From CAIZGX01 sp044371535 (GTDB lineage Bacteria; Bacteroidota; Bacteroidia; Flavobacteriales_D; Sanyastnellaceae): DNA of 57,394 nucleotides. Position 1 is the stretch's first letter, and every line of letters starts with the position of its first letter. Shown in pieces: positions 36,846 through 45,599 of the stretch. Below the pieces are notes generated by a model. It was not told the origin of the DNA. It saw only the letters and a list, made by a program, of their open reading frames with translations, and searched no databases. Both the position numbers and the translations under genes were made by a program. Where the stretch lies: contig JBILTL010000004.1 of the NCBI GenBank assembly GCA_044371535.1, positions 1-57,394 on the forward strand. The letters are read 5' to 3'.

Positions 36846-37791
36846 TCTTCTCTACTGAATACCCATCGGCTTCAGCTTTGTAGTTGCGCACAATACGGTG
36901 ACGAAGAATTGGCAATGCAACGGCCTTTACGTCTTCAATGTCTGGACTGTATTTTCCGTTCAGCGCCGCATTCACTTTCGCTCCAACAATTAAGAATTGA
37001 GAAGCACGAGGACCAGCACCCCAGCTTAAGTATTGATTCGCCAAAGGATCTGCGTTCTCTCTGTTCGGACGTGTCTTCGCAACCAAACGAACAGCATACT
37101 CAATGACATTATCGGGAACAGGCATCTTACGAATCAGCTGCTGATAGAACTGAATTTCTTCAGAAGTAATCACAGGAGAAAGCGTTTGTGAAACGCCTGA
37201 AGTTGTTTGCTTCACGATAACCAACTCTTCTGCTAACGTTGGATAGTCGACCCAAATGTTGAACATGAAACGGTCCAATTGCGCTTCTGGCAACGGATAC
37301 GTTCCTTCTTGTTCAATTGGGTTTTGTGTTGCTAAAACGAAAAACGGAGAAGGCAATACGTGTGTTACACCGCCTGCAGTTACGCGACGCTCTTGCATGG
37401 CTTCCAACAGAGCACTTTGTGTTTTTGGCGGAGTACGGTTAATCTCATCGGCCAAAATAATGTTCGAAAACAAAGGTCCTTTGATGAATTTAAACTGACG
37501 TGATTCATCTAGAATTTCAGAACCAATGATATCGCTCGGCATTAAGTCGGGCGTAAATTGAATGCGGTTGAAAGACAAACCTAAAACTTGCGAAAGTGTA
37601 TTTACCAAAAGGGTTTTAGCCAATCCGGGAACACCTACAAGCAAGCAGTGACCATTTCCTAAAATAGAAATAATAACGTCGCGTACGGCTTCGTCTTGTC
37701 CGACCATTACCTTTTGAATCTCGAATTTCAGTTCGTTGTATTTCTCTTTCAACGAATCCAATGCTTCTGCATCTGATGTAAATGTGGTCAT
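36826..37791 (-). CDS. MoxR family AAA+ ATPase
   Basis: The 321-aa protein has Walker A GVPGLAKT (~52-59) and Walker B IILADEINRTPPKTQSALLE (~107-126). The sensor region FVLATQNPIEQEGTYPLPEA (~150-170) is a hallmark of MoxR proteins. MoxR ATPases act as chaperone-like activators, usually encoded with DUF58 and von Willebrand partners. Here the partners are missing; the gene sits between three periplasmic folding factors and a glycosyltransferase, with 4 bp to the upstream gene. Its client cannot be read from this context. Confidence 0.93.
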   Translation of the reverse strand: MTTFTSDAEALDSLKEKYNELKFEIQKVMVGQDEAVRDVIISILGNGHCLLVGVPGLAKTLLVNTLSQVLGLSFNRIQFTPDLMPSDIIGSEILDESRQFKFIKGPLFSNIILADEINRTPPKTQSALLEAMQERRVTAGGVTHVLPSPFFVLATQNPIEQEGTYPLPEAQLDRFMFNIWVDYPTLAEELVIVKQTTSGVSQTLSPVITSEEIQFYQQLIRKMPVPDNVIEYAVRLVAKTRPNRENADPLANQYLSWGAGPRASQFLIVGAKVNAALNGKYSPDIEDVKAVALPILRHRIVRNYKAEADGYSVEKIVAQLL

Positions 37792-37795
37792 GGTA

Positions 37796-39139
37796 TTATT
37801 TTTTATTCCAGTTGAATTGAAACGTGCAGTTCTTAAACTGTTCGTCCATAAATGAATAATTTTTCTTCAATGCTTTTCCTACCCACAAGTCTGTTGCGGC
37901 TTGTCGCTCTATGCTCTCTGTCTTTGCTTGGAACAACTCATAATCTTGCTCCATGTTCGCTCTATGGGCAGGTAAACGCGCATCAAGCTGATAAATCACG
38001 TAAGCATCCTTGCCGTTCGGTTGCTTCGCTAATTGCGGTTCAGATAATTCACCTTCCTTCAATCTCGAGAGCGTTAAATTCAATTCTGCTGTTAGGGTCG
38101 CGACATCATGACGAGTTCCGCCCGTTTGCATATTCATAATCTTTCCTGCTTGATTCTTTGTCTCTTCGTCAGTACTGTAACGCGCAGCCGCAGCATTGAA
38201 CGAAATCTTTTTCGCTTTCAATTCATTGTAAACAGAATCGATCTGCGATTTACATCGATTGAAATCTTCGTCTTTTATTTTGGGCGACATCAAGATATGA
38301 CACGCTCGGTAATACTCACCGCGCTTTTCAACCACCTTCACGAAATGGTATCCATAAGTAGATTTGAAAACCGGAGAATAATTTCCTTCATCCGTGGTGA
38401 AGACAGCCGACTCGTATTCAGGGACGAAACTTCCTTTGCGAATCATATCGTAACAACCGCCTTTGAATTTCGATCCCGGGTCTTCACTGTGACGTCTCGC
38501 TTGAATAGTCATGCTCGTGCGTCCAGATGCAATGTCGTTGCGAATACTATCTAGAAACTGAATGGTCTTTTGATTTTCACTTTCGGGAATCAATGGCGCA
38601 ATCACTATCTGCGAATACTGGACTTGCTCTCCAATAAGTGGTAATGAATCGGTGGGCAAAGACTGGTAGTACTTCAACACTTGTGACGGTGTGATTTTTA
38701 CATTCTTCGTGATCTCTTCTTGTTTCTTTTGAGTCAACAGTTGATCGCGAATCATATCGAAGAAATCTACTTTCAACTGAGAGATTGGCTTGCCATAGTA
38801 TGCTTCGAATTGCTCAACGCTTCCTAGCATTTCAACGAAATAAGTAATACGCTTTTCTACTTGCGCATTTACTTCGCCATCGGTTACTTCAACGCTATCC
38901 ACTTTCGCTTGATGCAACAATAGCTTTTGATACAAGAGGTTTTCAAAGATTGAACACTCCTTTTCAGCGGGTAGCACTGACTTCCCCTGTGTCAATTCAA
39001 ATTTAGCATTTTCTAAATCTGAAAGAAGCACCACTTCCGCTCCGACGCCGCCTATAATTTTATCGATTGTTTTTCCCGGTTGTGCCCATGACAAAACAGA
39101 GAACGTAAAAAACAACAGGCCTAAAAAAACTTTTTTCAT
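37796..39139 (-). CDS. SurA-like periplasmic peptidyl-prolyl isomerase
   Basis: This 447-aa protein has a signal peptide (LLFFTFSVLSWAQ) and a SurA N-terminal chaperone domain (DKIIGGVGAEVVLLSDLENA, ~22-41). Two parvulin-type domains follow; the first (~170-270) contains KGGCYDMIRKGSFVPEYE and YGYHFVKVVEKR, and the second (~275-380) contains ACHILMSPK and RYSTDEETKNQAG. It helps fold outer-membrane proteins in the periplasm. It is the third of three related genes in tandem. Seven bases separate it from the lipoprotein gene upstream. Confidence 0.9.
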   Translation of the reverse strand: MKKVFLGLLFFTFSVLSWAQPGKTIDKIIGGVGAEVVLLSDLENAKFELTQGKSVLPAEKECSIFENLLYQKLLLHQAKVDSVEVTDGEVNAQVEKRITYFVEMLGSVEQFEAYYGKPISQLKVDFFDMIRDQLLTQKKQEEITKNVKITPSQVLKYYQSLPTDSLPLIGEQVQYSQIVIAPLIPESENQKTIQFLDSIRNDIASGRTSMTIQARRHSEDPGSKFKGGCYDMIRKGSFVPEYESAVFTTDEGNYSPVFKSTYGYHFVKVVEKRGEYYRACHILMSPKIKDEDFNRCKSQIDSVYNELKAKKISFNAAAARYSTDEETKNQAGKIMNMQTGGTRHDVATLTAELNLTLSRLKEGELSEPQLAKQPNGKDAYVIYQLDARLPAHRANMEQDYELFQAKTESIERQAATDLWVGKALKKNYSFMDEQFKNCTFQFNWNKK

Positions 39140-39146
39140 TCTCGAT

Positions 39147-39974
39147 TTATTCTAATTTTCCTTCCGATTTAGCTTTCTCGAACAGGTCGTTTTTCATTTT
39201 TTGCAATACTTCTTGTTTCCGAATATTCAGCAAGATACTTGCAATATTGGTACGAACCATTTCCAAAGGAGCCTGATCACCTGGAAGTAGATATGAACTC
39301 ACTTTAAACCAAAATATTTCGCCGTTCAAAACGATTTGTTGTGTTGAAGTAGTTTCAGTCAAGAATGCCGAGCGATCTGCAATGGCCAAAGGAATGAGTT
39401 TCGCGAATTGCTCCCAATTTATAAATGCATCTGGCTTGTTGTAGAACTTCGCCCCGACCTGTTGGCAGTATGCTTCCCAAGTAGACGCATCGTCGGAGGC
39501 AAAGGCGTCTGACATTTTCTGAAGGTCTCCGGCACTCTCTGGAAGCGCGCAATATTTCAATTTCAAAAAATGCTCATTCACCTTCAGCGAAGATGAATTC
39601 GAATTGTAATAACTCTGAATTTGATCATTCGTTATTACTGTATCCATGTTCTTCTTAATCCAATCTTGTTCGAAAGAATAGATCAACAAAGACTTTCTGT
39701 AATCTTCTATTCGTCTTTCAACAGATAGTTTCTCTTCGTCAGACATTTTCTCTGCTTCTTGCAAAACAAGGGCGTCTTTCAACCAAGATTGTATAATCTC
39801 TTGTGCAAGTGCTGTAGAATCTTCCGCTGAAATATTATTTGGAATACGCTCGCACAATTCCTCCATGGTCAAGACAGCATCTCCCAATTTCGCAACAGCG
39901 TTGTGATCTGAATTACCGCAGCCACTCGCGACAAACACACAAACTGCTGCTATAAAAAAGTATGCAGCTCTCAT
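39147..39974 (-). CDS. Lipoprotein of the SurA-like chaperone cluster
   Basis: This 275-aa lipoprotein has the lipobox VASGC (Cys ~19). Its helical body resembles the SurA N-terminal region (AVAKLGDAVLTMEELCERIP; EAEKMSDEEKLSVERRIEDY). I see no convincing parvulin catalytic domain, so it probably acts as a non-enzymatic chaperone. It lies 3 bp after the large parvulin gene and 7 bp before the SurA-like gene. This three-gene set is, from memory, a recurrent arrangement in Bacteroidota. Confidence 0.82.
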   Translation of the reverse strand: MRAAYFFIAAVCVFVASGCGNSDHNAVAKLGDAVLTMEELCERIPNNISAEDSTALAQEIIQSWLKDALVLQEAEKMSDEEKLSVERRIEDYRKSLLIYSFEQDWIKKNMDTVITNDQIQSYYNSNSSSLKVNEHFLKLKYCALPESAGDLQKMSDAFASDDASTWEAYCQQVGAKFYNKPDAFINWEQFAKLIPLAIADRSAFLTETTSTQQIVLNGEIFWFKVSSYLLPGDQAPLEMVRTNIASILLNIRKQEVLQKMKNDLFEKAKSEGKLE

Positions 39975-39977
39975 GGT

Positions 39978-41942
39978 TTACTTCGCAATAGAATGAAGAA
40001 CGTCAGTATTGATCTTGTAGGTGCGTGACTTACGCAACTCTTCCACCCACTGTTTATCAAGGAAGTTTTGATATTCAGATGTAACCAAACCACGTGCTTC
40101 CGACAATTTCTTAGGAGACTTGTTCAACAACTCTTCAATGTCAACCACCATGACTTGTCCATTCATTGGAACATTCACACTTAAGCCCTCTGTCCATTTG
40201 ATTTTACCAAGCACCTCGCGGTCTTCACGAGCGAACAACCCTCCCTCTGTTTGAAGGTTCAACTGTGTTCCTTGGTTCAATTCAGCAGCAGCTTCAGAAG
40301 GAGACTTTCCGCCTTCCAACATCCTACGAAGTTTGTTAGCGATCTCCTCGTTTGCGCATGTGTAGATCACTACTTCCGCGCGATCTGGCCACATGAAGCT
40401 CGCCTTGTTCAACTCGAAATAATTGTTCAATCCAACAGTGTCTTTCACCGCCTTCGACCAAACCAATTGGTCGGTTAATTCAAACAATAAAATTCCTTCA
40501 CGGTATTCTTTCATCAATAGACGGAACGCAGGGTATTTATCTTCAAGATGTGCATCTTCTTCACGCATTAATTTGTCTTCAGCAAACATCTTGGCTTCGT
40601 GCTTCACGTAGTCAACCGGATTCAAATTCGTGTTCGCGCCTTTGCGTGTAATTATTGTTTGATAGAAGTCGTTCACGGTGTATTGGGTACCCGCAACTTC
40701 ACAGAAAACTTTTTTCAATAAGCCCTTGCTTGCTTTCAACTGACCCACGTATGTGCTGCTGTCTGCCTTTGCTGCAAGCTTATTGATGTACTTCTGATTG
40801 TAAACGAAGTTGTACTCCTTTCCAATTTTCGCAAGGAAAGAATTCTTTGTTTTCTCGGCGCGCGCATCTTTCGAAACTTTTGCTTTGATATCCTTTGACA
40901 TAGACTCGAATGAAGCAAGTGGCTTATAACCCAAGCGCTTCACAATGTGCCAACCGTAAGAAGTTTTGAAAGGACGAGAAACTTCTCCGTCTGCTTTCAA
41001 TCCATAAGACGCTTCTTCAAATTCAGAAACCATTTTGTTTGTTCCGAACCACGGAAGTTCTCCGCCCTTATTCTTTGTCGTTACGTCTTCGCTGTATAAA
41101 GCGCATAACTCTTGGAAGGTTTGCTTTCCTTCCAATGTTTTTTGATAGATCTCATTGATTTTCGCTTCTGCAGCAGGGTCGTTTGCATCCTCTTTCTTGG
41201 GCTTCACCATGATGTGCGCAACATGTATCTCTCCGCGTGCAGGACGACGTCCGGTTACTTTCAACAAGTGATAACCGTATTGTGTGCGAACAGGCATAGT
41301 CACATCTCCAATCTTAGCGTTGTACGCAGCAGACTCGAATGGATAAACCATTTGAAAGGCTGTGAAATAGCCAAGATCTCCGTTGTTCTTCTCAACAGAC
41401 TTATCGGTACTGTATTTCTTTGCAGCCGACTCGAAAGACTCTCCAGCAAGAATCTTCTTGCGAATTTCCATAATCTTATTGTAAGCTTTCATGGTGTCGG
41501 CAGCCAATGCATTCGGCTTGCATTCGATTAACAAATGGCTTGCACGAACTTCTTCTTGCAGGTGAGCATACGCTTCTTGCATAAGTTCGTCTAGCTTTTC
41601 CTGGTCGGTCAAATACGGACGAGCCAATTGCGCGCGGTATCCTTGCAATTCATATTTGAATTTGCTTACGGTGTCTAGGCCAGCAGCTTTCGCAGCGTGC
41701 ACTTTCAATTTGAAATTGATAAACAATTCCATGTACTCATCTAATGCTGCTTTCGTAACAACAGAGTCGCGGTTGTTTTTTTTGAAAATGTTCTCAAATT
41801 CTTCCAGCGATACATCTTCACCGTCAACACTTAGTACTGTGGGTGAAGTAGCTGAAGCCTTTTGAATTGGCTGCGCATTCGCGCTGAACCACACTGTGCA
41901 AAGGAGCACAACATTTAAAAGTAGAACTTTTGTAAAACGCAT
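39978..41942 (-). CDS. Large double-parvulin peptidyl-prolyl isomerase
   Basis: The 654-aa protein has a signal peptide ending in SANAQ. An N-terminal chaperone-like domain (VDGEDVSLEEFENIFKKNN) is followed by two parvulin domains. The first, at ~130-230, contains RASHLLIECK, NNGDLGYFTAFQMVYPFE and YGYHLLKVTGRRP. The second, at ~235-340, contains VAHIMVKPK, KGGELPWFGTNKMVSEFE and YGWHIVKRLG. The C-terminal ~300 residues are a helical extension. It should catalyse prolyl isomerisation of secreted or outer-membrane proteins. It lies 20 bp downstream of guaB. Confidence 0.92.
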   Translation of the reverse strand: MRFTKVLLLNVVLLCTVWFSANAQPIQKASATSPTVLSVDGEDVSLEEFENIFKKNNRDSVVTKAALDEYMELFINFKLKVHAAKAAGLDTVSKFKYELQGYRAQLARPYLTDQEKLDELMQEAYAHLQEEVRASHLLIECKPNALAADTMKAYNKIMEIRKKILAGESFESAAKKYSTDKSVEKNNGDLGYFTAFQMVYPFESAAYNAKIGDVTMPVRTQYGYHLLKVTGRRPARGEIHVAHIMVKPKKEDANDPAAEAKINEIYQKTLEGKQTFQELCALYSEDVTTKNKGGELPWFGTNKMVSEFEEASYGLKADGEVSRPFKTSYGWHIVKRLGYKPLASFESMSKDIKAKVSKDARAEKTKNSFLAKIGKEYNFVYNQKYINKLAAKADSSTYVGQLKASKGLLKKVFCEVAGTQYTVNDFYQTIITRKGANTNLNPVDYVKHEAKMFAEDKLMREEDAHLEDKYPAFRLLMKEYREGILLFELTDQLVWSKAVKDTVGLNNYFELNKASFMWPDRAEVVIYTCANEEIANKLRRMLEGGKSPSEAAAELNQGTQLNLQTEGGLFAREDREVLGKIKWTEGLSVNVPMNGQVMVVDIEELLNKSPKKLSEARGLVTSEYQNFLDKQWVEELRKSRTYKINTDVLHSIAK

Positions 41943-41962
41943 ATGACTAAAATTAAACTGAA

Positions 41963-43438
41963 TTATTTGTAACTGTAATTTGGTGCTTCTCTTGTGATGA
42001 CTACATCATGCGGATGACTTTCTTTGATCCCCGCGTTTGTGATACGAATGAATTTCGCCTCTTGAAGTTGCTCAATGTTCGAAGCTCCGCAATAGCCCAT
42101 TCCGGCTCTTAGCCCACCAATTATTTGGTGCATCACTTCCATTACCGAACCCTTGAAAGGCACACGTCCTGAAATTCCTTCAGGAACTAATTTCTTAATA
42201 TCGTCTTCAGCATCTTGGAAGTAGCGATCTTTTGAACCGTGTTGCATGGCTTCCAAAGAACCCATTCCTCTGTATGACTTGAATTTTCTTCCTTCGTAAA
42301 TGATTGTTTCTCCTGGAGACTCTTCCGTTCCGGCAAGCATAGAACCAATCATAATGGTTGAAGCTCCGCCTGCAATTGCTTTCGCAATATCTCCAGTATA
42401 TCGAATTCCACCGTCTGCAATCATGGGTACACCTGTTCCTTTCAACGCTTCTGCAACGTCGGTTACAGCAGTTAATTGTGGAACACCTACACCAGCGATT
42501 ACACGTGTTGTACAAATTGAGCCCGGTCCAATTCCAACCTTCACCCCATCGGCACCTGCTTCCACCAGGGCTTTCGCAGCCGCTCCTGTTGCAATGTTTC
42601 CAACGATTACATCTATTTTATCTCCGAAAGAGGCCTTCACCTTTTTCAATGTTTCAATCACGCCTTTCGAATGTCCATGTGCCGTATCAATCACCACTGC
42701 ATCTACTCCCGCTTTCACCAAAGCTTCAACACGCTCCATGGTATCTCCAGTAACACCAACCGCTGCAGCGCAACGCAAACGTCCGAAGTTGTCTTTGCAG
42801 GCGTTCGGATATCTGCGCAATTTTAAAATGTCTTTGTATGTGATCAGTCCCATTAGTTTTCCATCTGCGGAAACAACAGGAAGTTTTTCAATTTTCTTTT
42901 CTTGAAGAATAGATTCAGCCGTTTCTAAATCTTTCGGTTTGTCAGTGGTGACAAGATTTTCGCTTGTCATGACTTCACGAATCGGCTTCTCGTAATTTTT
43001 TTCGAAACGAAGATCTCTGTTTGTCACGATTCCTTTCAATACTCCTTCAGCATCTACAACCGGTATACCACCGATTTTGTGCTCGGCCATGATTGTCAGG
43101 GCATCTCCAACGTTCGCTGTTTCGTGCAGTGTTATTGGATCTTGAATCATTCCGCTTTCGCTGCGTTTCACCTTTCTCACTTCAGCCGCTTGAGCAGCAA
43201 TGCTCATGTTTTTGTGAATGACAGCAATTCCACCTGCGCGAGCCATAGCAATAGCCATTGAGCTCTCAGACACGGTATCCATAGCCGCAGACACAACGGG
43301 TGTGTGAAGCGTAATGTTTTTAGTGAATTGTGATGAAATGTTTACCTCACGTGGAAGCACCTCAGAATAGGCTGGAACGAGAAGAACATCGTCGTAAGTA
43401 AGACCTTCTCCTACAATTTTCGAATGGTTTGCGGACAT
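41963..43438 (-). CDS. guaB: Inosine-5'-monophosphate dehydrogenase
   Basis: The enzyme oxidises IMP to XMP, the first committed step to GMP. I place the start at 43438 (MSANHSKIVGEGLTYDDVLL), giving 491 aa, the usual family length; the frame is open upstream, but that stretch overlaps the promoter. Two CBS domains occupy ~95-210 (IVTNRDLRFEKN; GLITYKDILKL). The catalytic loop GPGSICTTRVIAGVGVPQ (~300-318) carries the active-site Cys, and MGSLEAM forms part of the flap region. The TIM barrel is complete. It heads a minus-strand run of closely spaced genes. Confidence 0.97.
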   Translation of the reverse strand: MSANHSKIVGEGLTYDDVLLVPAYSEVLPREVNISSQFTKNITLHTPVVSAAMDTVSESSMAIAMARAGGIAVIHKNMSIAAQAAEVRKVKRSESGMIQDPITLHETANVGDALTIMAEHKIGGIPVVDAEGVLKGIVTNRDLRFEKNYEKPIREVMTSENLVTTDKPKDLETAESILQEKKIEKLPVVSADGKLMGLITYKDILKLRRYPNACKDNFGRLRCAAAVGVTGDTMERVEALVKAGVDAVVIDTAHGHSKGVIETLKKVKASFGDKIDVIVGNIATGAAAKALVEAGADGVKVGIGPGSICTTRVIAGVGVPQLTAVTDVAEALKGTGVPMIADGGIRYTGDIAKAIAGGASTIMIGSMLAGTEESPGETIIYEGRKFKSYRGMGSLEAMQHGSKDRYFQDAEDDIKKLVPEGISGRVPFKGSVMEVMHQIIGGLRAGMGYCGASNIEQLQEAKFIRITNAGIKESHPHDVVITREAPNYSYK

Positions 43439-43466
43439 ACGTTTGAATTTTCGAATAAAATTCGGA

Positions 43467-43496
43467 CAAATGTACAAAAAAGAGGGGCAGCTACAA
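43467..43496 (-). promoter_or_regulatory. guaB promoter
   Basis: TACATTTG (43474-43467, minus strand) matches the Bacteroidota -7 box, with TTG 19 bp upstream (43496-43494). It gives a leader of about 20 nt. The upstream TTG lies inside the preceding terminator hairpin. Confidence 0.6.
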
Positions 43497-43506
43497 GCTA
43501 CCCCTT
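43476..43506 (-). terminator. Terminator between the lipoprotein gene and guaB
   Basis: On the minus strand, AGGGGTAGCT-TGT-AGCTGCCCCT forms a stem with one mismatch, followed by CTTTTTT. It ends transcription from the lipoprotein gene at 43547. Confidence 0.8.
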
Positions 43507-43546
43507 CTTTCGGAATTCTTAAAAAATCTAAATAGGTCGTTAGATA

Positions 43547-44023
43547 CTAATACGTTTTTTTCATTGTTGTGCGCTTACCATCTGCATTTTCATAAATAAC
43601 TTTAGCCGCGTCGTATTCAATAATTTTATCTGGGGTATTACTTTTTCTCAAAGATTCCGCCATGGTATCGGCATAATAATCCGGCGAGGAAGTTACTTTA
43701 TCATAGGTATAATAAATAAATTTATCCTTAATCTTCCATGTACCAGAAACGCTAACGGTGATTAATGTATAACCCAAAGCTTCATCGTAAAACTCCATAG
43801 TTGCCTTTCCATCAAACTTACCGTCTTTGTAATACTGCGTTGAGATATTACTAAAAGTAACTCCTTCGTCATTTGTATTGTCATCTTCGTAAAACTCACC
43901 TACCATAGCTTCTGCGATTTTCTCATCTTCAGTTTTTTCAACAGGAGCTTTTTCGTTGTCTGAAGAACCACAGCTCGCAAAAATTAATGCAGAAAGGAAA
44001 AGTAATTTAAATGCGTTTTTCAT
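43547..44023 (-). CDS. Small lipoprotein, unknown function
   Basis: The 158-aa protein has a lipoprotein signal (LLFLSALIFASCGSS) with the lipidated Cys at ~18. An acidic linker follows, then a beta-rich domain of ~115 residues with the pattern STQYYKDGKFDGKATMEFY and SVSGTWKIKDKFIYYTYDK. This resembles small lipocalin-like or META-type lipoproteins common in Bacteroidota, but I cannot name a family. It is monocistronic, with its own promoter and terminators on both sides. Confidence 0.78.
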   Translation of the reverse strand: MKNAFKLLFLSALIFASCGSSDNEKAPVEKTEDEKIAEAMVGEFYEDDNTNDEGVTFSNISTQYYKDGKFDGKATMEFYDEALGYTLITVSVSGTWKIKDKFIYYTYDKVTSSPDYYADTMAESLRKSNTPDKIIEYDAAKVIYENADGKRTTMKKTY

Positions 44024-44045
44024 AATTAGGTTTAATTGTATTTTA

Positions 44046-44080
44046 CAAATATAAAAAATTAATCAAATACATGATAACAA
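44046..44080 (-). promoter_or_regulatory. Promoter of the small lipoprotein gene
   Basis: TATATTTG (44053-44046, minus strand) is a full -7 box. The nearest TTG (44080-44078) is 24 bp upstream, slightly long. Confidence 0.5.
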
Positions 44081-44082
44081 CT

Positions 44083-44110
44083 AAAAAAGCGCCCCCTTCG
44101 GAGCGCTTTT
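44083..44110 (-). terminator. gdhA terminator
   Basis: AAAAGCGC pairs with GCGCTTTT around a CT-rich loop, with T runs on both sides. It lies 25 bp after the gdhA stop. Confidence 0.8.
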
Positions 44111-44134
44111 ATATTCTAAATTGAAAGTCGAAAC

Positions 44135-45484
44135 TTATACTACCCCTTGGTCTAACATAGCATCGGCAACTTTTACGAAACCTGCGATGTTTGCACCTTT
44201 CACGTAGTTAACATAATCTCCGTCTGTTCCGTACTGAACACATGCAGCATGAATACTCTTCATGATGTTGTGAAGACGTTGGTCTACTTCTTCACGCGTC
44301 CAGCTTAAACGAAGACTGTTTTGAGACATTTCCAGACCAGATGTAGCTACACCACCAGCGTTAGACGCTTTTCCTGGAGAGAACATTAATCTGTTTTCGT
44401 CGAATACAGCAATTGCTTCAGGAGTAGAAGGCATGTTTGCACCTTCAGCTACTGCAATACAACCATTCGCTACCAATGCTTTTGCATCGTCGCCGTTCAA
44501 TTCGTTTTGCGTAGCGCAAGGAAGAGCAATATCGCACTTCACACCCCAAGGTGTTTTTCCAGCTACGAACTCACATCCGTATTTGGTAGCGTATTCTTGA
44601 ATACGTCCACGCTTCACGTTTTTCAATTCCATTAAGAAAGCAAGTTTCTCAGCATCGATTCCGTTTGCGTCGTAGATATATCCAGATGAATCTGAAGCAG
44701 TAACCACTTTAGCACCTAATTCAGTTGCTTTTTCAATAGCATATTGAGCAACGTTTCCAGAACCTGAAACAACAACTGTTTTACCAGAGAAGTTCATTCC
44801 TTTCACCGCCAACATTTCTTGAGCAAAATATACTGTACCGTAACCAGTAGCTTCTGGACGAATCAATGATCCACCCCAGTTGCGACCTTTTCCAGTTAAT
44901 ACACCGGTGAACTCGTTACGAAGACGCTTGTATTGACCGAACATGAATCCGATCTCACGTCCACCAACTCCGATATCTCCAGCAGGAACGTCAGTGTCAG
45001 CACCAATGTGGCGAGACAATTCGCTCATGAAGCTTTGACAAAATGCCATAACCTCACGATCGCTCTTTCCTTTTGGATCGAAGTCAGATCCACCTTTACC
45101 ACCACCCATTGGAAGGGTAGTCAAAGAGTTTTTGAATATTTGTTCGAAACCTAAGAATTTCAATACAGACAAATTCACTGTTGGGTGAAAACGCAATCCG
45201 CCTTTGTAAGGACCAATTGCACTGTTGAATTCTACGCGGTAACCGCGGTTAACTTGAATCTCACCTTTATCATCTACCCATGGAACACGGAAGATTAATG
45301 TACGTTCTGGTTCAACAATACGTTCCAAGATTTTAGCATCCTTGTACTTAGGATGGTTTTCCATAAAAGGAATAATGGCTTCCGCCACCTCGTGAACTGC
45401 TTGAAGGAACTCAGGTTCGTTCGGGTTCATTGCCCGAACTTTCGACATGAAGGCGTCAATTTGCGCTTGATGTTGTTGTGACAT
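44135..45484 (-). CDS. gdhA: NADP-type glutamate dehydrogenase
   Basis: This enzyme converts 2-oxoglutarate and ammonium to glutamate. With the start at 45484 (MSQQHQAQIDAFMSKVRAMN) it is 449 aa, the normal length; the open frame upstream would run into the divergent gene. The substrate site PMGGGKGGSDFDPKGKSD (~121-138) holds the catalytic Lys, and PAGDIGVGGREIGFMFGQY follows. The Rossmann motif VVSGSGNVAQYAIEKA lies at ~231-246. It is divergent from the RND exporter gene and followed by its own terminator. Confidence 0.97.
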   Translation of the reverse strand: MSQQHQAQIDAFMSKVRAMNPNEPEFLQAVHEVAEAIIPFMENHPKYKDAKILERIVEPERTLIFRVPWVDDKGEIQVNRGYRVEFNSAIGPYKGGLRFHPTVNLSVLKFLGFEQIFKNSLTTLPMGGGKGGSDFDPKGKSDREVMAFCQSFMSELSRHIGADTDVPAGDIGVGGREIGFMFGQYKRLRNEFTGVLTGKGRNWGGSLIRPEATGYGTVYFAQEMLAVKGMNFSGKTVVVSGSGNVAQYAIEKATELGAKVVTASDSSGYIYDANGIDAEKLAFLMELKNVKRGRIQEYATKYGCEFVAGKTPWGVKCDIALPCATQNELNGDDAKALVANGCIAVAEGANMPSTPEAIAVFDENRLMFSPGKASNAGGVATSGLEMSQNSLRLSWTREEVDQRLHNIMKSIHAACVQYGTDGDYVNYVKGANIAGFVKVADAMLDQGVV

Positions 45485-45599
45485 GATTTTCGATTTTATG
45501 GGGGCGAAGATAGCACTCTTAACCATAGGTTGACAAAGGAGGCCTAAAATTTCATTCGAAATTAGATTTAGTGTTTCTTTGCACTCTATTTCAAAAGCT

